The notes under the pieces: model-generated
What the model saw: only the letters and a program-made list of their open reading frames with translations
The model's database searches: none
Told to the model about the DNA's origin: nothing
Translations under genes and position numbers: made by a program
Part shown: positions 35,724 to 45,252 of the stretch, one piece after another
Layout: each line of letters starts with the position of its first letter
Numbering within the stretch: the first letter of the stretch is position 1
Assembly (NCBI GenBank): GCA_900299285.1
Contig: OMJF01000132.1
Location: 1 to 46,176 of the forward strand
DNA from: Anabaena sp. 54
GTDB taxonomy: Bacteria; Cyanobacteriota; Cyanobacteriia; Cyanobacteriales; Nostocaceae
Direction: 5' to 3'
Length of the DNA: 46,176 nucleotides

Positions 35724-37172
35724 TCAACCGCTTAATAATGCTTCAACAAATTCATAACTAGAAAAGGGACGTAGATCTTCAATTCCTTCACCAGCACCAA
35801 TAAAACGAATAGGTAAGCCTAACTGCTGAACAACAGCCAGGGCGACACCTCCTCTAGCTGTTCCGTCTAATTTGGTTAAAACAACGCCGCTGAGTTGGGC
35901 TGCTTGGGAAAATACCTCCGCTTGTCGCAGTCCATTTTGTCCTAGAGTAGCATCAAGAACTAAAAGAGATTCAACATGGGTATTGGGAGCTTTTTTGGTG
36001 ATAATTTTGCGGATTTTACTGAGTTCCTCCATCAGATTTTTCTTATTTTGCAGTCTTCCGGCAGTATCTATTAATAATAGTTCAGTTTCCCTAGCCTGAG
36101 CAGCGGTGATGGCATCAAATACCACGGCAGCTGGATCAGTGTTTTTACCTGGATTAGAGATAACTTCTACACCGCTTCTATTACCCCAAACTTTAACCTG
36201 TTCCACCGCCGCCGCCCGGAATGTATCAGCCGCACCAATTAAACATTTATAACCAGATTTTTGTGCTAGGTGAGAAATTTTACCGATGGTTGTAGTTTTA
36301 CCTGCCCCATTCACTCCGGTAATTAACCAAATTGTCAGAGTATCTTTTTCTGGCGCAAATCTAGATTTTACTTGATTTTGCAAGGGTGCATCTAGCATAT
36401 CCCTAAGAATTGCTTTAAGATAGGCTATTGCTTGTTCTGGTGGAGTTACTTCTGCAAGTAATTTTTTTTGTAGCGCATTAATAATATAGTCAGTTGCTTC
36501 TACACCTACATCAGCTTGTAAAAGTAATGATTCAATTTCATTTACAGCATCTTGATTGAGCGGACCTTGACCAACAATTGACCTTAGGCGATTAAGAATA
36601 TTTCGTCTGGTTTTATCTAAACCTTGACGCAGTTTTTTCAACCAAGTAATCTCTTCTATGGAAATATCCTCCGCTTTTCTCCCTTGGGCGGCTAAAACCT
36701 CTGCTGACCATCTAAAACCATCATCAAATACTAATTCGGGAATTGTTACCTCTGTTTCTGTGGTTATTGTCAGTATTTCTGGAATTTCGGTTTCTATGGA
36801 ACTAGCAATCAATTTCTCTTGTTTAGCTTGTCTTTCCGCCGCAGCCCGTTCTAAAAAAGATAAATTAGCTACTTCTGGTTGTAATTCGTTAACAATATCT
36901 TCGGTAATTTCTACTGCATTTTCAGTCAGTGTAATTACTTCCTCTGTGGCTACTATTTTTTCAGGAATAGTATCTTCTGCAACAGTTACAGGTGATACTG
37001 TTTCTATTTGTTGTTTTTCTTGAATATTTTTATACGCAGCTTTAGCAAAAGCTAACAAATCCTCTGTATCTGGTACTGTTGTTTCTGGTTGAGTTGCTGA
37101 AGAAGCGGGTGTTTCTGTTTGGGGAGTATCAGCGGATTGATTCTGGGGACGATTAAACCAATTAAAAGCCAT
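35724..37172 (-). CDS. ftsY: Signal recognition particle receptor FtsY
   Basis: 482 residues. An acidic N-terminal A domain (about 1-165, many Glu/Thr) begins MAFNWFNRPQ. The N domain follows (WLKKLRQGLDKTRRNILNRLRS), then the GTPase G domain: GVNGAGKTTTIGKI (G1, about 286), AADTFRAAAVEQ, LLIDTAGRLQNKKNLMEEL, VLDATLGQNG, LTKLDGTARGG, IRFIGAGEGIEDLRPF. It docks the ribosome-SRP complex at the membrane (plasma or thylakoid). It follows nusB by 85 bp in the same direction and is likely part of that transcript. Confidence 0.95.
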   Translation of the reverse strand: MAFNWFNRPQNQSADTPQTETPASSATQPETTVPDTEDLLAFAKAAYKNIQEKQQIETVSPVTVAEDTIPEKIVATEEVITLTENAVEITEDIVNELQPEVANLSFLERAAAERQAKQEKLIASSIETEIPEILTITTETEVTIPELVFDDGFRWSAEVLAAQGRKAEDISIEEITWLKKLRQGLDKTRRNILNRLRSIVGQGPLNQDAVNEIESLLLQADVGVEATDYIINALQKKLLAEVTPPEQAIAYLKAILRDMLDAPLQNQVKSRFAPEKDTLTIWLITGVNGAGKTTTIGKISHLAQKSGYKCLIGAADTFRAAAVEQVKVWGNRSGVEVISNPGKNTDPAAVVFDAITAAQARETELLLIDTAGRLQNKKNLMEELSKIRKIITKKAPNTHVESLLVLDATLGQNGLRQAEVFSQAAQLSGVVLTKLDGTARGGVALAVVQQLGLPIRFIGAGEGIEDLRPFSSYEFVEALLSG

Positions 37173-37257
37173 TGTAGTTGATTTAGATAAGAATTTAATT
37201 AGGAAGCATGGAAGAAGTTAGAAGTCACAGAGAAGTGATAAATGACCAAGGGTAAAT

Positions 37258-37899
37258 TTAAGCAGTCTTTTTCCGTTCACTAACTCGACGAAGAACGCCA
37301 TTAATAAAACGGTGACCATCTTCTCCACTATAACGTTTAGCTAATTCCACAGCTTCATTAATAGCGATACTATCAGGTACTTTCATGAATTTTATTTCTG
37401 CGGTAGCTATTTGTAGAATATCTCTGTCAATTTGGGCTAAACGGGTCACTTGCCAATCTACCAAAGCATGAGAAATAAGTTCTTCAATAGCTTGACGATT
37501 TTCGTTTACGGTAATAATGATTGCTTTAGCGTAATTACGAACTTCTTTATCTTGATTAGCTAATTGAATCAATTCAGGAAAATCAACAGACGCACCTAAC
37601 TGATTAATAGCGGTTTGGGTATAGGAAATTGCCTCCTTGAGCATAGTTCTAGCCGTATTCAAGTCAGCGGCTCTAGTTTCACTAGTCAATAGACGCTCAT
37701 TACTTCGTTGCAGTTCTCCTGCGGCATTATTCAATGTGTCCTGTACCTCTAATGTGAGGGTGCGTACTGCCCCCAAGACTAGCTTGGAGACTAATTGTTC
37801 GTCTGATAAAGCCTCTAGTTTTTTGGGGTTTATTGGTAACTGACTCAGACTTAACAGCGCCAATTCACGGGCTATTTGCTGGGGTTTACGACGTTGCAT
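37258..37899 (-). CDS. nusB: Transcription antitermination factor NusB
   Basis: 213 residues from the ATG at 37899 ([20 protein letters not shown]), the family-like start; the open frame extends 14 residues further without similarity. The NusB all-helical core is at the C terminus: [55 protein letters not shown]. The N-terminal half is longer than in E. coli NusB, as is usual in cyanobacteria. It acts in rRNA antitermination with NusE. It lies between the DUF502 gene and ftsY. Confidence 0.93.
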   Translation of the reverse strand: MQRRKPQQIARELALLSLSQLPINPKKLEALSDEQLVSKLVLGAVRTLTLEVQDTLNNAAGELQRSNERLLTSETRAADLNTARTMLKEAISYTQTAINQLGASVDFPELIQLANQDKEVRNYAKAIIITVNENRQAIEELISHALVDWQVTRLAQIDRDILQIATAEIKFMKVPDSIAINEAVELAKRYSGEDGHRFINGVLRRVSERKKTA

Positions 37900-38015
37900 A
37901 CAGTTGGGATGATAAAAATATGTGAATTTTCGCACAGACAAACAATTAGCTTATCTATTTTCGGATCACTTTGCCAGATTTGCATCAAGTTCAATTTTTG
38001 CTGCTGGTATTTCCG

Positions 38016-38753
38016 CTATTGTCTTATTTCTAAAGGTAATACTGTTGCCAGCATTGTCAGATCAGATGTTTCCATATTAGGAGCGACTATACCACCAGAT
38101 ACAATTATTTTAAAAGCATCTTCAACGGACATAGACAGATTAATTACCTCTTCTTCTGGGACTATAGCATACCAGCCTGTTGTTGGGTTGGGGGTGGTGG
38201 GTATAAATATACTAATTACGGGACGAGAGATGTGATTTTGGATTTCATGGCTAATTATTCCTGTCACAAAACCAATCGCCCAAATTCCCCGACGAGGATA
38301 TTCTACTAATACTACACGGCGAAATTTACCATGAGAATCTTTGAGTAGAGTTTCTAAAAGTTGTTTGAGGGTTTTATATACCTGACCAGCCAAAGGAATC
38401 GCGTGTAATAACCGTTCACCTACATCTAATAACCACCTTCCAGCAATATTTCTAGCCATTAAGCCAATGACGAGAATACTTAATAGCGGTACGGCTAATC
38501 CGACTAATAAATTAAGTATATTTACTAGAATTGGGTTTAAACCATCAAAAGGATTAAGTTGTTTGGGAATTTGGGTAAGAAAGTTAATTACCCAGGTGGC
38601 TATGGTAATTGTTAACCAAATGGTAGTTGCTAGAGGAATTAACACCAACAAACCAGCAATTAGGTCATTTTTCAGGTCTTGTTTCAACCGTTCCATGATC
38701 AAACTCTGGTTCTCATTGTTTAGCTTCGTCAAACTGTTGTGATTATTTTCCAT
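38016..38753 (-). CDS. DUF502-family membrane protein
   Basis: 245 residues. There are two membrane helices near the N terminus (LIAGLLVLIPLATTIWLTITIATWV, about 32-56, and ILNLLVGLAVPLLSILVIGLMA, about 78-100) and a soluble part with the family's conserved HAIPLAGQVYKTLKQLLETL, RRVVLVEYPRRGIWAIGFVTG and FIPTTPNPTTGWYAIVPEEEV. It is annotated only as a domain of unknown function; related plant proteins (COV) are membrane proteins linked to trafficking. An internal ATG (MERLKQDLKN) is an alternative start. It heads the nusB-ftsY run. Confidence 0.88.
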   Translation of the reverse strand: MENNHNSLTKLNNENQSLIMERLKQDLKNDLIAGLLVLIPLATTIWLTITIATWVINFLTQIPKQLNPFDGLNPILVNILNLLVGLAVPLLSILVIGLMARNIAGRWLLDVGERLLHAIPLAGQVYKTLKQLLETLLKDSHGKFRRVVLVEYPRRGIWAIGFVTGIISHEIQNHISRPVISIFIPTTPNPTTGWYAIVPEEEVINLSMSVEDAFKIIVSGGIVAPNMETSDLTMLATVLPLEIRQ

Positions 38754-39162
38754 ATCAGCTTAGTCACATTGGGAATATCAGAAACTGATTAGATCAGGTT
38801 TCAGTATTTTGCAACAGGTCATTTTTTATCCCTAGAAAACACTTTTTGTATCCGTCTCTAATGGTAAAAATTCACACTGTCGCTAATAAATTTAGCCACT
38901 TTTTGCTTAGACGTAAGTATAGACATCAGTAAAGCATTATGGCGGATTGTCAATTTCTGAGAGTGTTACTTATCTTTGCAATAATTGTAAATGATTGTTG
39001 CAAGTCTGAGAAATATTATAACAGGGAACAGGTAACAGGGAATAGGTAATAGGGAACTCTTAACTGGGAACTCTTAACTGGGAACAGGGAACTCTTAACT
39101 GGGAAGAGTCAAGAGTGAGAAGATTTTAGATCTCAAACTTTGCGCCTTTACGGGAAGTATAA
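38754..39162. other. Intergenic region with repeats
   Basis: 409 bp without a gene between two minus-strand genes. The half next to the DUF502 start is AT-rich and should carry its promoter, with a possible TATA-rich stretch near 39013. The rest is taken up by a purine-rich direct-repeat array (listed separately). Confidence 0.45.
39020..39117. repeat. AACAGGGAACA / CTCTTAACTGGGAA direct repeats
   Basis: AACAGGGAACAGGTAACAGG-type units give way to three copies of ACTCTTAACTGGGAA separated by short spacers, then an AAGAGTCAAGAGTGAGAAG stretch. The array is degenerate, 7- and 15-bp based, and resembles cyanobacterial STRR sequence. Confidence 0.7.
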
Positions 39163-39780
39163 TTAATCTTTCATTTCCAAAATACCAACTAAAATATGAC
39201 CAATTTCTTCAATATCATCAGGGATTCTCAAAAGAGTCATATCTTGGGTAATTTGTTGTTGTTGACGATCTAATTTACCAAAGCGCCAAATTTCTCCAGT
39301 GGTAACAGCGCCATAAAACACAGATTTATTTTCTTCAATTTCCGATAAAGCAATTAACTCTACTGCGAGTTGAGTAAATCCTCTAGTTAAATCATCATTT
39401 TTGGCTTCAATAACTAACAAGCTTTGCTGAGAACGCAACAAATAATCTAGATTTCCTTTTAACCAATTATTCACATTAACTGTATACTCAATTTTTAGCT
39501 GACATTGACAACAAGTGATAACCTCTAATAAAAGGGGTGAAACTAGAGTTTCTCGTCTAGCAGTTTCATTATTCAAACTAACTAATGGTAAGAAAGAGGT
39601 GATTTTATCTTTGAGTTCTGCAATGTTCTTTAAAGGATTGGAAGTTTTAGGTAGAGTAATGGCTTTTTTAATAAATGAGTAACCTAACTCAGAGAGAATT
39701 TCCTCTATATCGTAAGGTAATTCAAAATAAGAGCGAAAGGTGTAAGATTGTCCTTCTTGAAGTATTTTTTGTTTAGTCAT
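39163..39780 (-). CDS. PD-(D/E)XK nuclease-like hypothetical protein
   Basis: 205 residues. The middle holds LKGNLDYLLRSQQSLLVIEAKNDDL, an Asp followed by Glu-Ala-Lys, the core of many restriction-type nuclease folds, then GFTQLAVELIALSE (the usual helix with Gln). The N-terminal part (SYFELPYDIEEILSELGY) and the C-terminal tail suggest a cyanobacterial stand-alone family; I know no function. It sits 52 bp downstream of murG on the same strand and may be cotranscribed with it, though a link in function is not implied. Confidence 0.65.
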   Translation of the reverse strand: MTKQKILQEGQSYTFRSYFELPYDIEEILSELGYSFIKKAITLPKTSNPLKNIAELKDKITSFLPLVSLNNETARRETLVSPLLLEVITCCQCQLKIEYTVNVNNWLKGNLDYLLRSQQSLLVIEAKNDDLTRGFTQLAVELIALSEIEENKSVFYGAVTTGEIWRFGKLDRQQQQITQDMTLLRIPDDIEEIGHILVGILEMKD

Positions 39781-39832
39781 ATAGTAGAGAATTTAATTTC
39801 TCAAACTCTTATTCTTTGTGCTTTTGTGTAAC

Positions 39833-40915
39833 TTACATAGGTCCTGTTTCCATTACTTTTCGCACCAAAGCTGCCAATTTATCTGCACTATCAGGAACAG
39901 AGATTGCTTTGGCATTTTCCCCCATTTTCGCCAATTTTTCTGGATATTGCAATAAATTTAAAACTTGATTTGTGAATATTTCCTGTGTCAAATTTGACTG
40001 TTTAAAGGACAACGCAGCGCCAGCTTTAGTAAACACTTCTGCATTATAAGATTGATGATCTTCCGCTGCAAAGGGATAGGGAATTAAAATTGCTGGTGTA
40101 CCACAAACTGCCAATTCTGTCAAGCTACCCGCACCAGAACGACTAATAGCTAAATTAGCCCTTCGTAACAAAGCTGCCATATTGTTATAAAAAGGCAAAG
40201 CGATATATTGAGGATGGTGTAGACTGTTAATATCAGGATCGTTATCGCCCGTTAAATGGACTATATAAGCACCAGCTTGAAACCAAGCCTCCGCACACTG
40301 ACGTACCAATTTATTTACAGCTACAGCCCCCTGACTACCACCAAATACCACAATTAAGGGAACACCATTAGGAACAGATAAGTCTAACCTATTATTGCCT
40401 TCCTCGTGCAAAAATTGAGAACGAACCGGAGTACCCACAGAAAAAGTTTTAGATCGAGGTAAGTATTGAGCCGTAACATCAAAACCTATGGCTACTGCAT
40501 TACACCAAGGACCAAAAAAGCGGGTAACTTTTCCCGGTAAAGCGTTAGACTCATGAAAAACCACGGGTAAACCCAAAGAACGGGCTGCAATTACCGCAGG
40601 ACCTGCAATATAACCACCTGTAGTGAAAACTCCGTGGAATTTTCCCTGTTTAAGAATGCGTCTGACTTTTAAAATTGCACCAATGAGTTTAACAAAAGTG
40701 CGGAGAGAACCAAGACTCAAACCCTGCTGAAAACCCTCAACAGCAATGGTATTTAAAGGATAGGTCTCTGGAACTAAATTAGTTTCTAGACGGTTGGGTA
40801 CACCTAACCATTCAATATTGTATTCTGGCAGTTTTTGTGCCAATGCGATCGCTGGAAACAAGTGTCCACCTGTCCCACTAGCTGCTATAAGTAATTTAAT
40901 TGGCGCATTTACCAT
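39833..40915 (-). CDS. murG: UDP-GlcNAc:lipid I N-acetylglucosaminyltransferase
   Basis: 360 residues, GT-B fold. LLIAASGTGGHLFPAIALAQ is the N-terminal Gly loop, FTTGGYIAGPAVIAAR and VFHESNALPGK the acceptor side, VVFGGSQGAVAVN and SRSGAGSLTELAVCGTPAIL with PYPFAAEDHQSYNA the UDP-GlcNAc site. It makes lipid II at the cytoplasmic face for peptidoglycan. No other mur or fts cell-wall genes are adjacent, which is common in cyanobacteria. It is divergent from the next gene. Confidence 0.96.
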   Translation of the reverse strand: MVNAPIKLLIAASGTGGHLFPAIALAQKLPEYNIEWLGVPNRLETNLVPETYPLNTIAVEGFQQGLSLGSLRTFVKLIGAILKVRRILKQGKFHGVFTTGGYIAGPAVIAARSLGLPVVFHESNALPGKVTRFFGPWCNAVAIGFDVTAQYLPRSKTFSVGTPVRSQFLHEEGNNRLDLSVPNGVPLIVVFGGSQGAVAVNKLVRQCAEAWFQAGAYIVHLTGDNDPDINSLHHPQYIALPFYNNMAALLRRANLAISRSGAGSLTELAVCGTPAILIPYPFAAEDHQSYNAEVFTKAGAALSFKQSNLTQEIFTNQVLNLLQYPEKLAKMGENAKAISVPDSADKLAALVRKVMETGPM

Positions 40916-41000
40916 TCCTAACTATACCATTTATCGCTCAGTTTCATTAAGATAAAACAAATTCCTGATCTTTGATCATCAAATCAGTAAAATCTTACCT

Positions 41001-41822
41001 ATGACTAAAATTATCCCCTCATTAATAAAACGTAATAAAACATTACCCAAAGGTATTGGTCTTTTTTCCAGTTTACTAGCAATTGGTTTATCTAGTTCTG
41101 GGCAATTCGCCCAAGCCAGAGAACCGGAGAATGCACCTTCTACCCTCACTAAGCTGTTAACACAGATTGATACTGCTGCTAATCAAGGTAATGTTAAGGC
41201 TGTGATGCAATTTTACAGCCCCACATTTACTCATGGTGACGGTTTAAACCGTAAAGGTATGGAACAGGCTTTAACAGGACTGTGGAAGCGATATCCTAAA
41301 TTGCGTTATACTACAAAGCTAGAATCTTGGAGATCTGAAGGTAATACAATTATTGCGGAAACTGTTACCAACATTAGCGGTTTACCTGTATCTGGTAATA
41401 ATAGTAATAATAATTTAACCCTCCAGTCTACAATTAAATCGCGTCAAAAAGTCACAGGTTTAAAAATTGTTCATCAAGATATTTTGTCAGAACGGACTCA
41501 ACTAACCGCTGGGAGTAAACCACCCCAAGTAGAAATTAAATTACCACAACAGGTAAAAGTTGGCGAAAAATATAGTTTTGATGCTATTGTTCAAGAACCA
41601 TTAGGCGAGGATTTTCTGCTGGGAACAGCCATAGAAGAACCTATTCAAGCCAATAAATTTCTCAAACCCACCATTGCAAATTTACAATTTCTCAATGTTG
41701 GAGGACTTTTCAAAATCGGACGCGCACCCTCTACTCCGGGTACTCAGTGGATTTCCGCAGTTATTCGCCGGGGTGAAAATATGACTATTATTACTCAACG
41801 GTTACAAGTAGTTAAAAAGTAG
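41001..41822 (+). CDS. Secreted NTF2-like (SnoaL fold) hypothetical protein
   Basis: 273 residues. A signal peptide is likely (basic MTKIIPSLIKRNK, hydrophobic GIGLFSSLLAIGL, cleavage near QFAQA^REP, about residue 40). Residues 45-155 look like an NTF2/SnoaL cone fold: LLTQIDTAANQGNVKAVMQFYSP, GMEQALTGLWKRYPKLRYTTKL. The C-terminal half is a beta-rich segment (VGEKYSFDAIVQEPLGEDFLLG) of unknown type. It is exported, probably periplasmic, and its function is unknown. Heptamer repeats follow directly after its stop. Confidence 0.75.
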   Translation: MTKIIPSLIKRNKTLPKGIGLFSSLLAIGLSSSGQFAQAREPENAPSTLTKLLTQIDTAANQGNVKAVMQFYSPTFTHGDGLNRKGMEQALTGLWKRYPKLRYTTKLESWRSEGNTIIAETVTNISGLPVSGNNSNNNLTLQSTIKSRQKVTGLKIVHQDILSERTQLTAGSKPPQVEIKLPQQVKVGEKYSFDAIVQEPLGEDFLLGTAIEEPIQANKFLKPTIANLQFLNVGGLFKIGRAPSTPGTQWISAVIRRGENMTIITQRLQVVKK

Positions 41823-41907
41823 TCAATGGTCAGTGGTCAGTGGTCAGTGGTCAGTGGTCAAGACTATACTAACAACGGACAAATAACAACGGACAACTGA
41901 CAACTAA
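41823..41907. repeat. Two facing heptamer arrays between convergent genes
   Basis: From 41823, four or five GGTCAGT heptamers read in the sense of the left gene. From 41907 leftwards, GTTAGTTGTCAGTTGTCCG reads in the sense of the right gene. The arrays are partly complementary and could pair in a read-through transcript. Confidence 0.75.
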
Positions 41908-43077
41908 CTAAATTGAACCTGTTCCTAATAATTCAGCAATGGCTTTATGTTCTAAAGGCGTTTCTATGGGACGAGTTTGACGCGCATCTGTAATTAGCCA
42001 ATCTAAAGCCGCAGCTTGGACATCAATGGATGCTCCAGTTTTATCTACACAGTACCGTCCAAACACCAGTTTATCAACTAGGCGGACTCCGGGAGCTAAA
42101 CGGGACCATTCAAAAATCACACTGTTATCCACAGTAGCCCCACTACAAATCCAGCAATTTGGACCAATCATGGCAGGTCCAATAATTTTTGCTCCATCTT
42201 CAATTTTGGTCATTCCGCCAATATAAACAGGTCCAGTAATATCAACTTTATCCCAATTTACAGATACATTTAACCCCGTAAAAATACCAGGAGCGACTTT
42301 ATGTCCGGGGATTTGTACATTTTTGATTTCCCCTGATAAAACGCCGCGAATTGCTCGCCAATAATCGGGAACTTTACCAATATCTACCCATTCAAAATCC
42401 ATGGGAATAGCGTAAAAAGGGGCATTATCGGCCACAAGTTGGGGAAATAACTGGCCACCAATGTCATATTCTACTCCAGAGGGTATATACTTAAATACTT
42501 CTGGCTCAAAAATATAAATACCTGTATTGATATTAGTGCTAAGGGCTTCTTCTATTGGGGGTTTTTCTTGGAAGGCTTGAATGCGATTATCGTCGTCAGT
42601 AACCACTACACCGTAACTAGAAACTTCTTCCTTGGGAACTGATTTAGTGATTATAGTAGCGATCGCACCTTTGGATTTATGCCATTTTACTGCCGCAGTT
42701 AAGTCTAAGTCAATTAAAGCATCACCACACAATACTACAAAGGTATCATCAAAAAATGGTGAAAAGTCTTGAATCCGACGCATACCCCCAGCTGAACCAA
42801 TGGCTTCCCCAACGAGTTTACCGTCATCATCAATTTTACCTTCAAAAGAATAGGCAATCTGCACTCCAAACCGCTGACCATCACGAAAATAACTTTCTAT
42901 TTCCTCCGCTAAATGGCTAACATTGACCATAATTTGATCAAATCCGTGTTGACGCAATAATTCCAATAAAAATTCCATGACTGGCTTTTGCAATATAGGA
43001 ATCATGGGTTTGGGAATTGTATAGGTAATAGGACGGATACGAGTACCCTTTCCTGCTGCCAAAATCATTGCTTTCAT
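41908..43077 (-). CDS. NDP-sugar pyrophosphorylase (mannose-1-phosphate guanylyltransferase type)
   Basis: 389 residues. The N-terminal nucleotidyltransferase domain (about 1-235) has MILAAGKGTRIRPITYTIPKPM (Gly-rich loop with the metal/nucleotide contacts), FVVLCGDALIDLDL and NINTGIYIFEPEV. A left-handed beta-helix domain follows (PGIFTGLNVSVN, GPVYIGGMTKIEDGAKIIGPAMIGPN), and a short C-terminal tail. It makes an activated sugar nucleotide for polysaccharides or glycans; whether GDP-mannose, dTDP-glucose or another cannot be told. It lies downstream of scpA on the same strand (79 bp). Confidence 0.88.
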   Translation of the reverse strand: MKAMILAAGKGTRIRPITYTIPKPMIPILQKPVMEFLLELLRQHGFDQIMVNVSHLAEEIESYFRDGQRFGVQIAYSFEGKIDDDGKLVGEAIGSAGGMRRIQDFSPFFDDTFVVLCGDALIDLDLTAAVKWHKSKGAIATIITKSVPKEEVSSYGVVVTDDDNRIQAFQEKPPIEEALSTNINTGIYIFEPEVFKYIPSGVEYDIGGQLFPQLVADNAPFYAIPMDFEWVDIGKVPDYWRAIRGVLSGEIKNVQIPGHKVAPGIFTGLNVSVNWDKVDITGPVYIGGMTKIEDGAKIIGPAMIGPNCWICSGATVDNSVIFEWSRLAPGVRLVDKLVFGRYCVDKTGASIDVQAAALDWLITDARQTRPIETPLEHKAIAELLGTGSI

Positions 43078-43098
43078 AAAATTTTATTCCTTGTAATT

Positions 43099-43119
43099 GG
43101 TCAGTTGTCAGTTGTCATT
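43099..43119 (+). repeat. Short heptamer repeat (three units)
   Basis: GGTCAGTTGTCAGTTGTCA, 21 bp upstream of the pyrophosphorylase start. Here it reads opposite to the flanking minus-strand genes, unlike most other copies in the window. Confidence 0.6.
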
Positions 43120-43156
43120 AGGGGATAGAAATTTATGCTCCCCCTGCTCCTGAACT

Positions 43157-43945
43157 TTAATTAGGTAAACGAATTGAAATTTCCTGGTAAAATTCTTTTT
43201 GAAATAATTCCACCTTAGACTGAGCCGAGAGTAGCAGTAAAGCCCAAAAAACGCTAATCATGCTATCATTTTCTGATTGATGATCATGTCCGTTTTTCCC
43301 TGGTTGCTTTGTCTGTATCCATAGATCTATCAGTTCTTCTAGATTCCAACATTGTTCCTCCAAATTTCGCTCTTTAGCAGCACGATGTAACACCTGTTCT
43401 AGTTCTAACGCGACTTCCGTTAAATTTTCTTGGTGGGCTAACTCTAGGGCTTCCCCCATGGTTTGCACACTAGACTGGCGCTTAGTTCGCTGAGGTTTGT
43501 CAGATTTTTCTACCAGTTTTAACTGGCTGGCCATGATTTGCAACTGGTCTATTAACTCTTGTAATGTCACTCGACGTTTTCGAGGTGGCATAGCTGCTGG
43601 ACGACGACGCAGGTGTTGCTCTAATTGTAAGGGACGGGCTGGAGATGACAATCCATCTTCAATTGCTAATATTGTATCATCTATAACTTCTTCTGGAGTA
43701 TTATATACCGTTGACAGTTGCATTAATGTATTGGCCTTAAATAATACAAGCTTTGATGCTGATAAAAAAGCCTGTCCAGATTGAGATAAATCACTTTCAT
43801 AGCCTCTGGTAGTTGCTTCTGGGGACATTAATTTCAAGTAATTATCAATCACCTCAATAACTCGCACGTCCCAAGGGTTAATTTCCCCTTTTTCGGCTTG
43901 GGAAATTAGGTGTGTAATTGTTTCTAATAATTCAACTGCATCCAT
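43157..43945 (-). CDS. scpA: Segregation and condensation protein A
   Basis: 262 residues, kleisin of the SMC-ScpAB complex that organises the chromosome. The N terminus has LLETITHLISQAEKGEINPWDV (SMC-neck-binding helices), followed by SASKLVLFKANTLM. The C-terminal winged helix holds SMISVFWALLLLSAQSKVELFQKEFYQEI. The central part is charged and long, as in other cyanobacteria. The ATG at 43945 is used; a TTG just upstream is in frame. scpB and smc are not in the window. Confidence 0.9.
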   Translation of the reverse strand: MDAVELLETITHLISQAEKGEINPWDVRVIEVIDNYLKLMSPEATTRGYESDLSQSGQAFLSASKLVLFKANTLMQLSTVYNTPEEVIDDTILAIEDGLSSPARPLQLEQHLRRRPAAMPPRKRRVTLQELIDQLQIMASQLKLVEKSDKPQRTKRQSSVQTMGEALELAHQENLTEVALELEQVLHRAAKERNLEEQCWNLEELIDLWIQTKQPGKNGHDHQSENDSMISVFWALLLLSAQSKVELFQKEFYQEISIRLPN

Positions 43946-43983
43946 CAATTCAAAATTTAATATACCAGAAATCAGAGGTCAGG

Positions 43984-44040
43984 AGAAAGATTTGCACCGA
44001 CAACTGACAACTGACAACTGACAACTGACCACTGACTAAT
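43984..44040 (-). repeat. Heptamer repeats after the AI-2E-family gene
   Basis: About six heptamers (GACAACT ... GACCACT on the plus strand) begin a few bases beyond the stop of the minus-strand transporter gene. On that gene's own strand they read GTCAGTGGTCAGTTGTCAG. Confidence 0.75.
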
Positions 44041-44047
44041 AACTAAT

Positions 44048-45139
44048 TTATTCATCTTCCCCAAATTCTGAGCCGTAAACCCGAAAATTGGCGACAAAAT
44101 CACTATGCTGACTGTTTTTGATCACATCGAAAGTACCTTTGATAGTTCCAGCAATTGGTACAGCTACCAGTGTTCCCAGCAAACCCGCAATTTCAAATCC
44201 CATTAAAATGGCGATAAAAATCCACAGGGGGTTGAGTCCGATAAAATTACCCATTAGTTTGGGCGCTAATAGATTATCTTTAATTTGTTGCATGATAATT
44301 GCCATTGTAGCGACTGGAAATGCTAACCACCAATTTTGAATTAATACCAACATTGTGACTAAACCAATGCCCAAGGTTGCGCCAACAACGGGAATAAGTC
44401 CAGAAATACCGATAATAATAGCAAATAAGAGGGCAAATGGTACTCTCAAAAATAAGAAAATGGGTGTAAGGGCTATTGTCATAAATAGTCCTAGTAATAA
44501 TTGACTCAGAAAAAAGTTCTGGAAATTTAATTGTAATGACTTGCTAAAGGGAATACCAATATTTGATGGTAAAAGATTGATTAGTCCAGTCCAGACGCGA
44601 TCGCCATATATTAACATATAAAAGGCGAGAACAATTACTAGTATGACATTGAGGATTCCCGATACTAGTGTTCCCGCAAATCCTACAGCCCCTGAAGCTA
44701 TTTGCTGAACTAAGTTCTGTATATTAGCATTAATTTGATTTGTCACCAGCTTTAAATCTATAGATAACCGCCTTTGCTTGGCTAACATTTCTAAATGATC
44801 GAAATTGGCTTGACTAGTCGCTAACCAATCTGGAATCTTATTCAAAAGTTGAATGGTTTGATCAATCAACATTGGTACAAGAGTAACACCTAAAACAATA
44901 AATAGAGTTAAAGTAAGTAGTAAAACAATAATTACTGCTTGAGTGCGTTTAATTCTAATATTTTCAAATAACTTGACTGGATAATTCAGTAAAAAGGCCA
45001 GAATGGCAGAAATACTGAGGATAGTCAGGGGATTTTGAAAAAAATGAAATAATACAGACATGAGCCAGATATTGAGAGCAATAATTGGTCCACTGAGTCC
45101 ATAAATTAACAAAGTTTGCAGAGGAGCAAAACGGCGCAT
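44048..45139 (-). CDS. AI-2E family transporter-like membrane protein
   Basis: About 363 residues with seven to eight membrane helices, e.g. ILSISAILAFLLNYPVKLF, AVIIVLLLTLTLFIVLGVTLVPM, ILNVILVIVLAFYMLIYG and IIIGISGLIPVVGATLGIGL. The conserved family block IPVVGATLG ... QQIKDNLLAPKLMGNFIGLNPLWIFIAILMG is present. The family includes YdgG/TqsA and ion exchangers, so the substrate is open. I prefer the ATG at 45139 (MRRFAPLQTLLIYGLSG); a TTG at 45178 would add 13 residues. It is first in a minus-strand run before scpA and divergent from pdxH. Confidence 0.85.
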   Translation of the reverse strand: MRRFAPLQTLLIYGLSGPIIALNIWLMSVLFHFFQNPLTILSISAILAFLLNYPVKLFENIRIKRTQAVIIVLLLTLTLFIVLGVTLVPMLIDQTIQLLNKIPDWLATSQANFDHLEMLAKQRRLSIDLKLVTNQINANIQNLVQQIASGAVGFAGTLVSGILNVILVIVLAFYMLIYGDRVWTGLINLLPSNIGIPFSKSLQLNFQNFFLSQLLLGLFMTIALTPIFLFLRVPFALLFAIIIGISGLIPVVGATLGIGLVTMLVLIQNWWLAFPVATMAIIMQQIKDNLLAPKLMGNFIGLNPLWIFIAILMGFEIAGLLGTLVAVPIAGTIKGTFDVIKNSQHSDFVANFRVYGSEFGEDE

Positions 45140-45252
45140 CTGATTTAATGTATAAACAGGGGAATTCAGGGGCTTCAAACGTACTGATTTTGATCATAGA
45201 ATGTTTTCCCCAATGCTAATATACGCTGAATCTAAATCGTGAGAAAATAAAA

